Source: Nitrospinota bacterium (GTDB lineage Bacteria; Nitrospinota; Nitrospinia; JACRGO01). From it: a stretch of DNA of 12,704 nucleotides. The stretch lies in contig JACRGO010000134.1 of the NCBI GenBank assembly GCA_016212295.1, positions 1 through 12,704 of the forward strand, written 5' to 3'. Shown one piece after another: positions 1-6,714 of the stretch. The notes under the pieces were generated by a model. The model was not told the origin of the DNA. It searched no databases and saw only the letters and a list, made by a program, of their open reading frames with translations. Position numbers and translations under genes: made by a program. Position 1 is the stretch's first letter, and every line of letters begins with the position of its first letter.

Positions 1-139
1 CCTCAGAAATAATCCTGCGGGGGAGAATAAAGGGATATATTTTAAAATTCAAGTCGGTAACACCCATAAAACGACTATTTTGTTTTAAAAAACAGTATGT
101 TAGAGCATGCTATGACAATTTTAACCGGACAGCAGTGAT

Positions 140-718
140 GTGGATCCTTATATTACGCCGCTCATGGTCTACCGGCTGGCGGCTGGAGAGGGCATGAAAT
201 ATCAGTGGCGCCCTCTTGAGAAGATCGCCCCCTGCCTGCAGCAAGCGGTCATTGCCGCTGAAGACCAGAAGTTCCGTTCCCATTTCGGTTTTGATTTTGA
301 CCAGATCGACAAGGCCATTGCTGATCGTGAAAAAAATAAGAAGCTGCGCGGAGCAAGCACCATCACCATGCAGACGGCCAGAAATCTTTTCCTCTGGCAG
401 GGGCATAGCTGGATCAGGAAAATTCTTGAAGCATACTATACGGCCCTGATAGAAATCTTCTGGGACAAGTGGCGAATCATGGAGGTTTATTTAAATATAA
501 TAGAGTGGGGAAACGGCATTTTCGGCGCGGAGGCGTCAGCTCAAGCCTATTTCAAAAGTCCGGCGTCAGCGCTTGACGAATACCAGGCGGCTATCATGGC
601 CGCGGCCCTGCCGAACCCACGTAAATTGACCCCTGTATCCCCGACGCGGTATCTGCTGAAAAGACAAGACCACATAATCAACCTCATGGAAAAATTTCCG
701 CCGTTGATGAAAAAGTAA
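140..718 (+). CDS. mtgA: Monofunctional biosynthetic peptidoglycan transglycosylase, short at the N-terminus
   Basis: This is a family GT51 glycosyltransferase that polymerises lipid II into glycan strands at the outer face of the inner membrane. The GT51 motifs are in order: VIAAEDQKFRSHFGFD (about 37-52, catalytic Glu41), RGASTITMQTARNLF (70-84), RIMEVYLNIIEWGNGIFG (112-129) and ALPNPRKLTP (156-165). The protein is 192 aa, whereas the family usually has about 230-240 aa. The missing part is the N-terminal membrane anchor. The reading frame is closed by a TAA at 122-124, so the start must be GTG 140 or a later ATG (164, 194), and there is no convincing ribosome binding site. The other two frames upstream do not encode a hydrophobic helix, so a simple frameshift is not visible. 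It may be a 5'-truncated gene or one with a diverged anchor. Family assignment is secure; the start and activity are not. Confidence 0.85.
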   Translation: MDPYITPLMVYRLAAGEGMKYQWRPLEKIAPCLQQAVIAAEDQKFRSHFGFDFDQIDKAIADREKNKKLRGASTITMQTARNLFLWQGHSWIRKILEAYYTALIEIFWDKWRIMEVYLNIIEWGNGIFGAEASAQAYFKSPASALDEYQAAIMAAALPNPRKLTPVSPTRYLLKRQDHIINLMEKFPPLMKK

Positions 719-774
719 TATATTAGAGCGTTTGAACACATCGAAATTTATTTTAATTGCGGATATACCGCGCT
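716..774 (+). repeat. Intergenic repeat copy R1 with GC hairpin, upstream of dnaJ
   Basis: This fills the gap between mtgA and dnaJ. It aligns without gaps to copy R2 exactly 1000 bases downstream: CGTTTGA at 729-735, TCGAAATTTATTTT at 741-754, TTGCGG at 757-762 and CCGCGCT at 768-774 are shared, about 42 of 56 positions by eye. The 3' end forms a small hairpin, GCGG-ATATA-CCGC (759-771). The dnaJ ATG lies three bases beyond the stem, and no Shine-Dalgarno sequence is present. Confidence 0.7.
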
Positions 775-1701
775 ATGAAAGACTACTATAATATCCTTGG
801 AGTAAAAAAAGGGGCAGGTAAGGACGAAATAAAAAAGGCCTACCGCAAGCTGGCCTTGAAATACCATCCCGACAAGACCAAGGGGGACAAGGTGCTGGAG
901 GAGAAGTTCAAGGAGATCAGCGAAGCCTATGCCGTGCTCAGCAACGACGAAAAGCGGAAGCAATACGATATGTTCGGCGCGGAGGGTTTCCGGCAGCGCT
1001 TTTCCCAGGAGGACATTTTCAGGGGCGTGGATCTGGGGGACATCTTTGGGGATTTATTCCAAGGATCCGGGGTTTCCTCCGAAAATATTTTGAACCAGCT
1101 TTTTGGCGGGGGCTTCGGAAAAAAAACTTATCGCTCCAAACAAGGAAGAGGGTATGCCGGGTCTCCTTTCGGAGGAGGAACTGGCGGGGAAAACTCTTTC
1201 AGGCAAGGCCAGGACCTTGCCATGGACCTGGAGATTTCCCTCCGGGACGCCTATTTCGGGGGGGAAAGGCATATCTCCTACCGCACCGATAAATTGGAAG
1301 ATGTGAAGGTAAAAATCCCCAAGGGAATAGACACAGGTCAAAAACTCCGCCTTGGCGGAAAGGGTTTGCATGGAGGAGACCTTTATTTAACCGTGAAGGT
1401 TTTGAGGGACCCCATTTTCGCAAGGGACGGGGACGATCTGACCGTGGACCGGGAAATCAAGCTGACGGAAGCGGTTTTAGGGGCAAGCATCGAGGTCCCC
1501 ACCATGGAGGCCCCGAAGAGGATTAAAATCCCTCCCATGACGCAAAGCCACACAAGGATACGGATTAAAGGCCACGGCATGCCTCATTTCAGCGGCGGCG
1601 GAAACGGCGATTTGTATGTCAGGGTAATTGTCCGCCTGCCAGGGAAGCTGACAGGTTCCCAGGAAAAATTATTTCACGATTTGCAAAAAGACGGGCTTTA
1701 A
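775..1701 (+). CDS. DnaJ/CbpA-family co-chaperone without zinc finger
   Basis: This is a type II J-domain protein of 308 aa. It would stimulate the ATPase of DnaK and deliver unfolded clients to it in the cytoplasm. The J domain spans about 1-66 ([10 protein letters not shown] at the start, HPD at 31-33, YDMFGAEGF at the end). A Gly/Phe-rich linker follows to about 145, then the two beta-sandwich client-binding domains ([21 protein letters not shown] and the [11 protein letters not shown] segment). The CxxCxGxG repeats of true DnaJ are absent, which fits CbpA-like proteins. ATG 775 is chosen because MKDYYxxLGV is the normal N-terminus; an upstream TTG (757) would add six residues taken from the repeat hairpin. 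The gene has no clear ribosome binding site, because its start abuts repeat R1. Confidence 0.93.
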   Translation: MKDYYNILGVKKGAGKDEIKKAYRKLALKYHPDKTKGDKVLEEKFKEISEAYAVLSNDEKRKQYDMFGAEGFRQRFSQEDIFRGVDLGDIFGDLFQGSGVSSENILNQLFGGGFGKKTYRSKQGRGYAGSPFGGGTGGENSFRQGQDLAMDLEISLRDAYFGGERHISYRTDKLEDVKVKIPKGIDTGQKLRLGGKGLHGGDLYLTVKVLRDPIFARDGDDLTVDREIKLTEAVLGASIEVPTMEAPKRIKIPPMTQSHTRIRIKGHGMPHFSGGGNGDLYVRVIVRLPGKLTGSQEKLFHDLQKDGL

Positions 1702-1712
1702 ATTTCTGAACG

Positions 1713-1774
1713 TAATAATATCATCGAACGTTTGAGTGCGTCGAAATTTATTTTGGTTGCGGCGAAGCCGCGCT
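1713..1774 (+). repeat. Intergenic repeat copy R2 with GC hairpin, upstream of the acyltransferase
   Basis: This is the second copy of the R element. It begins TAATAATATCATCGAACG (1713-1730), shares TCGAAATTTATTTT (1741-1754) with R1, and ends in a perfect hairpin GCGGC-GAA-GCCGC (1759-1771) followed by GCGCT-type bases. Its 5' part also matches the reverse complement of R3. It sits between dnaJ and the acyltransferase gene, 52 bases before the latter's start. The remaining bases to 1826 show no other feature. Confidence 0.7.
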
Positions 1775-1826
1775 GTGTCATCAGTGAAATCCGTGGTTCC
1801 AAAGCCTTTCTCTTGTAAAGTGAACT

Positions 1827-2750
1827 GTGAAATTCCGGTACAAAAAAATACAGCACCTTTCTGAATATCTTGTTTTCCTGTTCTTCTCCTCCTGGGCGCC
1901 ACTCCTGGCCAGGTCCCAGATTTTTTATTTGAGCCGGTTCTTTGGCAGGCTCGGATACTATCTCCTGCCCCGCAGGCGGGCCGTTGCTGAAACGAATTTA
2001 AAGTTGGCCTTCCCTGAATTCAACGGACCCAAAAGAAAATCCATAATAATAAAATCCTTCGGAAACGTGGCCTTGGGGATATTGTATATTCTTTGGCTGA
2101 AAAAAATAACCAGGGAAAAAATAGACTCGCTGGTGGAAGTGGATTCCGGCAGCCTGGACCATATGCGAAGGGCCTTTGAAAAAAAAAGGGGGGTTCTAGC
2201 GCTGGTGGCCCATTTCGGGAATTGGGAATTGATGGGCGTTTCCTATGGTTATAACGATCTCCCGGCCCTCAATTCCATAGCCAGGAAGCTGGACAATCCC
2301 TATCTGGAAAAGAGGCTGCGCCAGTTCAGAACGGCTTCCGGCAATTACGTCATTCATAAAAAAGACGCCTCCAAGGGAATTATCAAGGCATTAAAACGAA
2401 ACGAATGCGTGGCCTTGATGCTGGATCATAATGTGGCCAAGAACGAAGTTTTTGTCGACTTTTTCGGAAAAAAGGCCGCCACCACCCGCTCTCTTGCCTC
2501 CCTTGCCCTTGCAACCGGGGTCCCGATCATCCCGGCCACAAGTTATCCGCTGGAAGATGGCCGGTTCCGCACGGTTTACGGTCCTGAAATCAAAATAGAT
2601 CAGACCGGCGACAAAAAAAAGGATATTCTTTTCCTGACCCAAAAATGCACTGGCCACATTCAGGAAAAAATAAGGGAATGCCCCGAGGGATGGATGTGGG
2701 GGCACAGGAGATGGAAAAAGAGGCCGAAAGGCGAGCCGCCAATTTATTGA
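1827..2750 (+). CDS. LpxL/HtrB-family lysophospholipid (lipid A) acyltransferase
   Basis: This is an acyltransferase of 307 aa from the family that adds secondary acyl chains to lipid A or a related lipid at the inner membrane. Visible hallmarks are the N-terminal hydrophobic stretch (about 13-47), the RRRAVAETNLKLAFPE motif (49-64), the catalytic HX4E motif HFGNWE (129-134), and the C-terminal PEGWMWGHRRWKKRP motif (286-300) matching the family's PExYxWxHRRFK signature. The start is GTG 1827; an in-frame TGA at 1821 excludes anything further upstream. No strong Shine-Dalgarno sequence is seen. Repeat R2 lies just upstream. Which acyl position or lipid is modified cannot be told from the sequence. 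Such genes are also found in aryl-polyene and other lipid clusters, but nothing here supports that. Confidence 0.9.
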   Translation: MKFRYKKIQHLSEYLVFLFFSSWAPLLARSQIFYLSRFFGRLGYYLLPRRRAVAETNLKLAFPEFNGPKRKSIIIKSFGNVALGILYILWLKKITREKIDSLVEVDSGSLDHMRRAFEKKRGVLALVAHFGNWELMGVSYGYNDLPALNSIARKLDNPYLEKRLRQFRTASGNYVIHKKDASKGIIKALKRNECVALMLDHNVAKNEVFVDFFGKKAATTRSLASLALATGVPIIPATSYPLEDGRFRTVYGPEIKIDQTGDKKKDILFLTQKCTGHIQEKIRECPEGWMWGHRRWKKRPKGEPPIY

Positions 2751-2821
2751 TGCCTGAATTTTTCATTAGCATATTTGTATCAATTTAGGTTTTTGAAAAA
2801 ATCCCAATTAAAATCAAGTTC

Positions 2822-2833
2822 GATAATATTATC
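2822..2833. other. 12-bp perfect palindrome in the convergent intergenic gap
   Basis: GATAATATTATC is self-complementary and lies in the AT-rich gap (2751-2878) between the converging acyltransferase and methyltransferase genes. It has no loop, so it is a weak terminator candidate. In such AT-rich DNA it could be chance. Nothing else is evident in this gap. Confidence 0.3.
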
Positions 2834-2878
2834 ACATTTAAAAATTCACGCTTTCCGCTTTAATAAAATCAACCTTAA

Positions 2879-3866
2879 TCACAAAACCTTGGCCCCGGTA
2901 ACAACTCCGGTGGTGTGGCCTTCGATACGGAAATGCCTGACCCGGGAAATGCCCGCCCTCTCAAGCCAGCCGGTAATTTCCTCCACAGGATGCGCCCTTC
3001 CCGCATCGGTCAGCATGCCGATATTCAAGTTGAACAAGACGTCTTCCATAGGCCCGGTCCCATCCCCGTCGACGCAAAATCCATGAATGATTATCCTGCC
3101 GCCTGACGCAAGAGCAGCCGCTGATTTTTTTATCAGCGCACTGGAATTTTCCGCGCCGTACATGTGCACAACGTTGGCCAGAAGAACCAGATCATACCCG
3201 CTTCCCATGTCGTCGGTCAGGAAATCCCCTGGCCTGACGCCAACCCTGTCCTCCAGCCCGTATCTCTGTATATATTGCCTGGCCGCCTCCAGGACCGGAG
3301 GGATATCGAAGACAACTGCCCTAAAGCCAGGGGTTTAGCTTTGCCCATTCCAGCGCGTACGTGCCCGGCCCTCCGCCCAGATCCAGCATGGACCTTGCCT
3401 CCCCAATGGGTATTTCCCTGGCAAGCAGCCTGGCGTCCTTGACTGCCTTGTCATGCATTGCCGCGATGAAGGCCCTCATCTTTTCAGGATCATTCTTAAG
3501 ATCGTCCATGATGTTCTTGATCTGGCGGCCGGACCTTATGAATTCCGTCAGCCGGAGCCACACGGGCGCGAGGTCGGCGTTCAGCTGTATCCACTGCCTG
3601 AGAGAATTCTCGCCGTCCAAGGCAAGATAATTTTTCCACCCATCCATCAGCCGGTAGCGCTCATTTTCCTTGGCCAGAATTTCCATGCCGGCCAAGGCGT
3701 CGAGCAGCCGCTCCGCCCCCTTTAATGAAATTTTAAGGTCCCCGGCAATCCTGTCCACGGGCAGTGCGCCTTCGGCCAGGGCGCCGAATATACCCAACTC
3801 ATTGGCTGCCATGAGGACAAAAGACCTTTGAAATCCCTGGACCACGCTCCTGATTTTTCTTTCCAT
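2879..3866 (-). pseudogene. SAM-dependent O-methyltransferase, broken by a one-base frameshift
   Basis: Two minus-strand pieces (3866-3321 and about 3320-2879) together encode one methyltransferase of about 328 aa, of the CrtF/hydroxyneurosporene or acetylserotonin O-methyltransferase type. The first piece has the winged-helix dimerisation domain (about 10-80, RSFVLMAANELGIFGAL) and the SAM-binding motif MLDLGGGPGTY (160-170). It then stops at TAG 3323-3321, after KLNPWL. Dropping one C from the C4 run (G4 at 3330-3333 on the plus strand) restores LNPGFRAVVFDIPPVLEAA and joins it to the second piece, which carries YDLVLLANVVHMYG and GGRIIIHGF. The start is ATG 3866, behind AAGGATTGGGGAAT. An earlier ATG at 3905 would enter repeat R3. 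The break may be a real mutation, a phase-variable tract or a sequencing or assembly error. The substrate is unknown. Confidence 0.85.
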
Positions 3867-3903
3867 ATTCCCCAATCCTTTAGTTGTGTGAAAAAAGAGC
3901 AAC

Positions 3904-3969
3904 ATGGCGCGGCATGGCCGCGGCCAAAATAAAATTTCTACTCACTAAACGTTTGATGATATATTATTC
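3904..3969 (-). repeat. Intergenic repeat copy R3 (inverted), upstream of the methyltransferase
   Basis: Read on the minus strand, this is the same element as R2: AATAATATATCATCAAACG then TTTAGTGAGTAGAAA, a TTTTATTTTGG stretch, and the hairpin CGCGGC-CAT-GCCGCG (3922-3908 on the minus strand). It therefore points toward the methyltransferase start in the same relative orientation as R1 and R2 point to theirs. It fills most of the divergent gap with ispF. Confidence 0.7.
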
Positions 3970-3989
3970 AACCTGAAAAGCCCGCGCAA

Positions 3990-4014
3990 GGGAACGGTTG
4001 ATTTCCCGGTTCCC
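3990..4014. promoter_or_regulatory. Inverted repeat overlapping the ispF promoter
   Basis: GGGAAC (3990-3995) and GTTCCC (4009-4014) are exact inverted copies that straddle the proposed -35 box of ispF. The position suits an operator, but a simple hairpin in the divergent intergenic region is equally possible. No binding protein can be named. Confidence 0.35.
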
Positions 4015-4026
4015 CGTTGTTATAGT
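3998..4026 (+). promoter_or_regulatory. Putative sigma-70 type promoter of the ispF operon, probably leaderless
   Basis: TTGATT (3998-4003) and TATAGT (4021-4026) are separated by 17 bases and match the -35/-10 consensus at 4 of 6 and 5 of 6 positions. Six bases separate the -10 box from the ispF ATG at 4033, so the usual start of transcription would fall on or next to the start codon. No Shine-Dalgarno sequence precedes the ATG, which fits a leaderless transcript. Confidence 0.45.
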
Positions 4027-4032
4027 TTATGA

Positions 4033-4536
4033 ATGTTCAGGATAGGGAACGGCTACGATGTTCATCGTCTGGTGGAGGGAAGAAAGTTGATTATCGGAGG
4101 AGTGGATATCCCCTTCGGGAAAGGGCTGTTGGGACACTCTGACGCCGACGTCCTGTGCCACGCCATCGCCGACGCCTTATTGGGCGCGGCCGACGCGGGC
4201 GATATCGGAAGGCATTTCCCTGACGCCTCCAGCCAATTCAAGGGGATTTCCAGCCTGGTGTTGCTCGGAAAGGTCGGGGAGATAATACGCGGGAAGGGGT
4301 TCGGGATAGTGAACCTTGACTCCATCATAGTGGCTGAAAGGCCCAAAATGGCCCCTCATGCCGAGGCGATGAAGAAAAACATCGCCGGAGCCCTTGAAAT
4401 CGAACCGTCCCTCGTCGGCGTGAAGGCCACCTCGACCGAGGGGCTTGGTTTCGCGGGCAAGGAGGAAGGGATAGCGTCTTATGCGACGGCGCTGTTAAGG
4501 AAGCTGGACTCTGTCGGACAACAAGGCGATTTATGA
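4033..4536 (+). CDS. ispF: 2-C-methyl-D-erythritol 2,4-cyclodiphosphate synthase
   Basis: This enzyme converts CDP-methylerythritol 2-phosphate to the 2,4-cyclodiphosphate with release of CMP, the fifth step of the MEP isoprenoid pathway. The 167-aa length is normal. The N-terminal GNGYDVHRL contains zinc ligands Asp9 and His11; [18 protein letters not shown] (35-52) contains the third ligand, His43. GDIGRHFPD (56-64) and [18 protein letters not shown] near the C-terminus complete the family signatures. It is the first gene of an operon; its stop overlaps the ATG of the next gene as ATGA (4533-4536). No ispD is adjacent, so the usual ispDF pairing is not present in this window. Confidence 0.97.
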   Translation: MFRIGNGYDVHRLVEGRKLIIGGVDIPFGKGLLGHSDADVLCHAIADALLGAADAGDIGRHFPDASSQFKGISSLVLLGKVGEIIRGKGFGIVNLDSIIVAERPKMAPHAEAMKKNIAGALEIEPSLVGVKATSTEGLGFAGKEEGIASYATALLRKLDSVGQQGDL

Positions 4537-5486
4537 AAAAGGAATTTTTCGAGGAAAAAGAAGGGCTGAAGGACATACTGGAAGAGGCGGAAATTCTGGC
4601 CGAGCTCAAGGAAGAGGAGAGGATCAGGAAAAAAAACGCTAAGCTGGTGGCCTTCGCTGTTATTGGAATAGTCGTCTGCGGAGGGATCTTCTTCTGGGCC
4701 CAGCGCACTCCAAAGGAAAAGCCCGCCATTACTGATGAGGCCCCCCCTCCCAAGGAGGAAGAAGTCTTTCCAGAAGCCGGGAAGATCAAGCCTCCGGGAG
4801 AACCGGCCCAGGAAATGAAGCCGCTTAGGGAGCCACAGGCATCGGACGAGGACGCATTGCCGCTGGAGCCAAAAGCAGAAACAGCCAAGCCTCCGGTTGC
4901 GCCTGGAAAGCCCGTGGAAAAAGCGGAGAAAAAGGTAGCTGTAGAGAAAAAGGCGGAGACGCCTGCGGCGCCGGAGAAACAGAAAGAGGGGCCGAAAAAG
5001 GAAACCAAGAAAGAAGCCAAGAAGGAGGAAACCAGGGCTTTTAATATCCGCGTCGGGGCCTTTGTCCTGCCGGACGAATTAAAGCAGGCCAGCGATAAAG
5101 TGAAGGCATTGGGTCTTTTGCCTTCCACGAAAAGAGAAAAGAATAAGATCGGCATGCACAAGGTCCTGGTGGGTCCATATTCCACCAAGGGCGCGGCTGA
5201 AAAGGTCCAAGGCCAGCTCCAGGCAAAACTCAAGAAGGGTCCTGTAGTGGAAAACGGGGGCAAATTCTATGTCCAGATCGGCGCCTTCTATAAAAAGGAC
5301 GGCGCCATTGAGATGAAGGAACAGGTGGAGAAAATGGATTTCCCGGCCATGCCGCTTTTTGAGCCAACTGAAATTCTGTGCGACACCTTATACGCCTCCG
5401 GGAAAGGGACCCGTTCAGAGGTGGAAAAAACCTTGAATCTCCTGAAGGGAAAGGGCTTTGACGCCGCGGAGACGGTTTCCAGGTGA
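4533..5486 (+). CDS. Single-pass membrane protein with two C-terminal SPOR-like domains
   Basis: This protein of 317 aa has a charged cytoplasmic N-terminus (1-36, rich in Glu and Lys, probably helical). A single transmembrane helix follows (about 37-57, [20 protein letters not shown]), then a long Pro/Glu/Lys-rich periplasmic linker (58-168). The C-terminus holds two related segments. The first (169-236) has [10 protein letters not shown] and [17 protein letters not shown]; the second (245-315) has KFYVQIGAF and [23 protein letters not shown] domains bind denuded glycan strands at division sites, so a role in septal peptidoglycan is likely by family, as in FtsN/DedD-type proteins. The second domain is degenerate, lacking the usual VGPF step. 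The gene overlaps ispF by four bases and mobA by one to four, so it is co-translated with metabolic genes of unrelated function. Confidence 0.85.
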   Translation: MKKEFFEEKEGLKDILEEAEILAELKEEERIRKKNAKLVAFAVIGIVVCGGIFFWAQRTPKEKPAITDEAPPPKEEEVFPEAGKIKPPGEPAQEMKPLREPQASDEDALPLEPKAETAKPPVAPGKPVEKAEKKVAVEKKAETPAAPEKQKEGPKKETKKEAKKEETRAFNIRVGAFVLPDELKQASDKVKALGLLPSTKREKNKIGMHKVLVGPYSTKGAAEKVQGQLQAKLKKGPVVENGGKFYVQIGAFYKKDGAIEMKEQVEKMDFPAMPLFEPTEILCDTLYASGKGTRSEVEKTLNLLKGKGFDAAETVSR

Positions 5487-6085
5487 TGATGGACAAAATA
5501 GACATGACGGGCATCATCCTCGCCGGCGGAAAAGGGTCGCGGTGCAACTACTCTGACAAGGGGACCCTGGAGCTTGAGGGGCGCCCCATCATCCAATCCA
5601 TAGCTGAATGCCTTCTGAATTTATTCAACGATGTTCTTGTAGTGACCAATAAGCCCCATTTATACGGCGTTCCAGGCGTTCAAATCGTGGAAGACGACGT
5701 GGAATACCTTGGGTCCCTGAACGGGGTCCTTTGCGGATTGAGGGCGTCAAGGACGCAATTTAATTTTGTAGTCGCGTGCGATATGCCCTTTGTCCGTGAA
5801 GACGCCATCCGGTATATCGCAGGCAAGGAAAGGGACTACGATGTCCTGGTTCCCGAGAACGCCGAAGGGCCGCAGCCGCTTTTCGCCGTATATTCCAAAA
5901 GCTGCGCGCCGGTGATGGAAGACAGGGTTAAAAGGGGCCTGTTGAAAATCCAGGACGTGTTCCCGCTGGTGAAAACGAAAATAATCCCAAGAGAGGAAAT
6001 GGCCGGTTTCACTAGCGGACTCGACCCCTTTTTCAACATCAACAGGCTGGAAGACTTGGCTATAGCTCAAGGAATGAAGGAATGA
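5486..6085 (+). CDS. mobA: MobA-like molybdenum cofactor guanylyltransferase
   Basis: This is a nucleotidyltransferase of about 199 aa. MobA attaches GMP to molybdopterin to make the MGD cofactor of DMSO-reductase family enzymes. It shows the N-terminal GTP loop IILAGGKGSRCNYSDKG, the middle segment LGSLNGVLCGL and FVVACDMPFV, the Asp-containing metal-binding motif. The C-terminal FFNINRLEDL matches the family's NINTPEDL. The canonical RMGxDK is replaced by RCNYSDK, with one residue more, and the usual GPLxGI reads GSLNGV. Three starts are possible (GTG 5483, ATG 5486, ATG 5489); 5486 gives a TGATG overlap with the gene before. Neighbouring mobB supports the call. Because of the unusual loop, a related cofactor cytidylyltransferase or another sugar-nucleotide-type transferase is not excluded. 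Confidence 0.82.
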   Translation: MMDKIDMTGIILAGGKGSRCNYSDKGTLELEGRPIIQSIAECLLNLFNDVLVVTNKPHLYGVPGVQIVEDDVEYLGSLNGVLCGLRASRTQFNFVVACDMPFVREDAIRYIAGKERDYDVLVPENAEGPQPLFAVYSKSCAPVMEDRVKRGLLKIQDVFPLVKTKIIPREEMAGFTSGLDPFFNINRLEDLAIAQGMKE

Positions 6086-6588
6086 CGCCGGCTGTTTCCT
6101 TTATAGGAAGGAGCGGGTCCGGCAAGACCACCCTGCTTGTCCGCCTGATCCCCCTGCTAAGAGAAAAGGGCCTGCGCGTTGGAAGCGTGAAGCGGTCCCA
6201 TCATGAAATCGAGATAGACCGTGAAGGCAAGGACAGTTGGCTGCTCAAGCAGGCCGGGGCTGATCCGGTCATAGCGGCGGGCGGCAATCTTTGGGCGCTG
6301 ATAAAATCCACTGAAGAGGACTTGCGGCTTACAGACCTTTTAGAGAGGATCGCTAAAGACGTTGATCTTGTCCTGGTGGAGGGTTTTAAAAACGAGGAGG
6401 TTCCCTCCATTGTGGTTATGAGGCGCGAGATAGGCTGGGACCCGGAACTGCCCGGGAAGGAAAACTGCATAGGCGTTGTGGCGGATTGCGTCCTGGATAC
6501 GGGCCTGCCGCGTTTTTCATTCAACGATGACGAGAAAATCGCGAATTTCATCATGGAACATATTATCAGTGGCGCGGCTCCGCGGTAA
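6082..6588 (+). CDS. mobB: Molybdopterin-guanine dinucleotide biosynthesis adaptor, GTP-binding
   Basis: This is a P-loop GTPase of 168 aa. MobB binds MobA and GTP and helps MGD formation or delivery. The Walker A motif GRSGSGKTT is at 9-17, KRSHHEIEIDREGKDSW matches the family's KHxHHxFxxDxxGKDS segment, AGADPVIAA follows, and LVLVEGFKNEEVPSIVV is the Walker B-like region containing the family's EGFK motif. The start ATG 6082 overlaps the mobA stop as ATGA, indicating translational coupling. The last residues (SGAAPR) are encoded by a palindromic CGCGG-CT-CCGCG sequence at 6573-6584 that looks like an intergenic hairpin, so the C-terminus may have been extended or replaced by repeat DNA. Confidence 0.92.
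   Translation: MTPAVSFIGRSGSGKTTLLVRLIPLLREKGLRVGSVKRSHHEIEIDREGKDSWLLKQAGADPVIAAGGNLWALIKSTEEDLRLTDLLERIAKDVDLVLVEGFKNEEVPSIVVMRREIGWDPELPGKENCIGVVADCVLDTGLPRFSFNDDEKIANFIMEHIISGAAPR
6573..6584 (+). repeat. GC hairpin within the 3' end of mobB
   Basis: CGCGG (6573-6577) and CCGCG (6580-6584) form a perfect five-base-pair stem around CT, just before the TAA of mobB (6586-6588). There is no T-run behind it, so it is not a typical intrinsic terminator. It resembles the GC hairpins of the other intergenic elements in this window. Confidence 0.45.
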
Positions 6589-6611
6589 TCCAAAAAACTA
6601 ATCAAAAAATG

Positions 6612-6677
6612 AACCGCGGAGACACAGAGGCGCGGAGAAAAAACCAGAATGTCTCACACAAAGGCACGAAGGCGCTA
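6612..6677 (+). repeat. Purine-rich dispersed-repeat-like segment
   Basis: The gap between mobB and the ferredoxin contains AACCGCGGAGACACAGAGG followed by CGCGGAGA, and then CACACAAAGGCACGAAGGCG. Similar degenerate strings of GCGGAGA/ACAGAGG and CAAAGGCACAAAGG units are, to my knowledge, scattered in intergenic DNA of many environmental bacteria. No gene or clear promoter was seen in 6589-6714. Confidence 0.4.
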
Positions 6678-6714
6678 TGTTCACTAATTGCGGCATTAGC
6701 CATTTGGATTTGAT

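Noticed and set aside
92-130. Possible further R copy (GTTAGAGCATGC) upstream of mtgA
   Set aside because: Only TTAGAGC resembles R1, and the hairpin and the GAAATTTATTTT part are missing.
110-406. Minus-strand open frame opposite mtgA
   Set aside because: The opposite strand has all GT51 motifs, and this frame has none.
3867-3905. Longer start for the methyltransferase
   Set aside because: The additional 13 residues run toward repeat R3. ATG 3866 has a better ribosome binding site.
4325-5263. Long minus-strand open frame of 312 codons opposite ispF and the SPOR gene
   Set aside because: It is rich in Ser, Phe and Pro with no recognisable motif, the usual shadow of Lys/Glu-rich coding DNA. 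The plus-strand genes have clear domains and operon overlaps.
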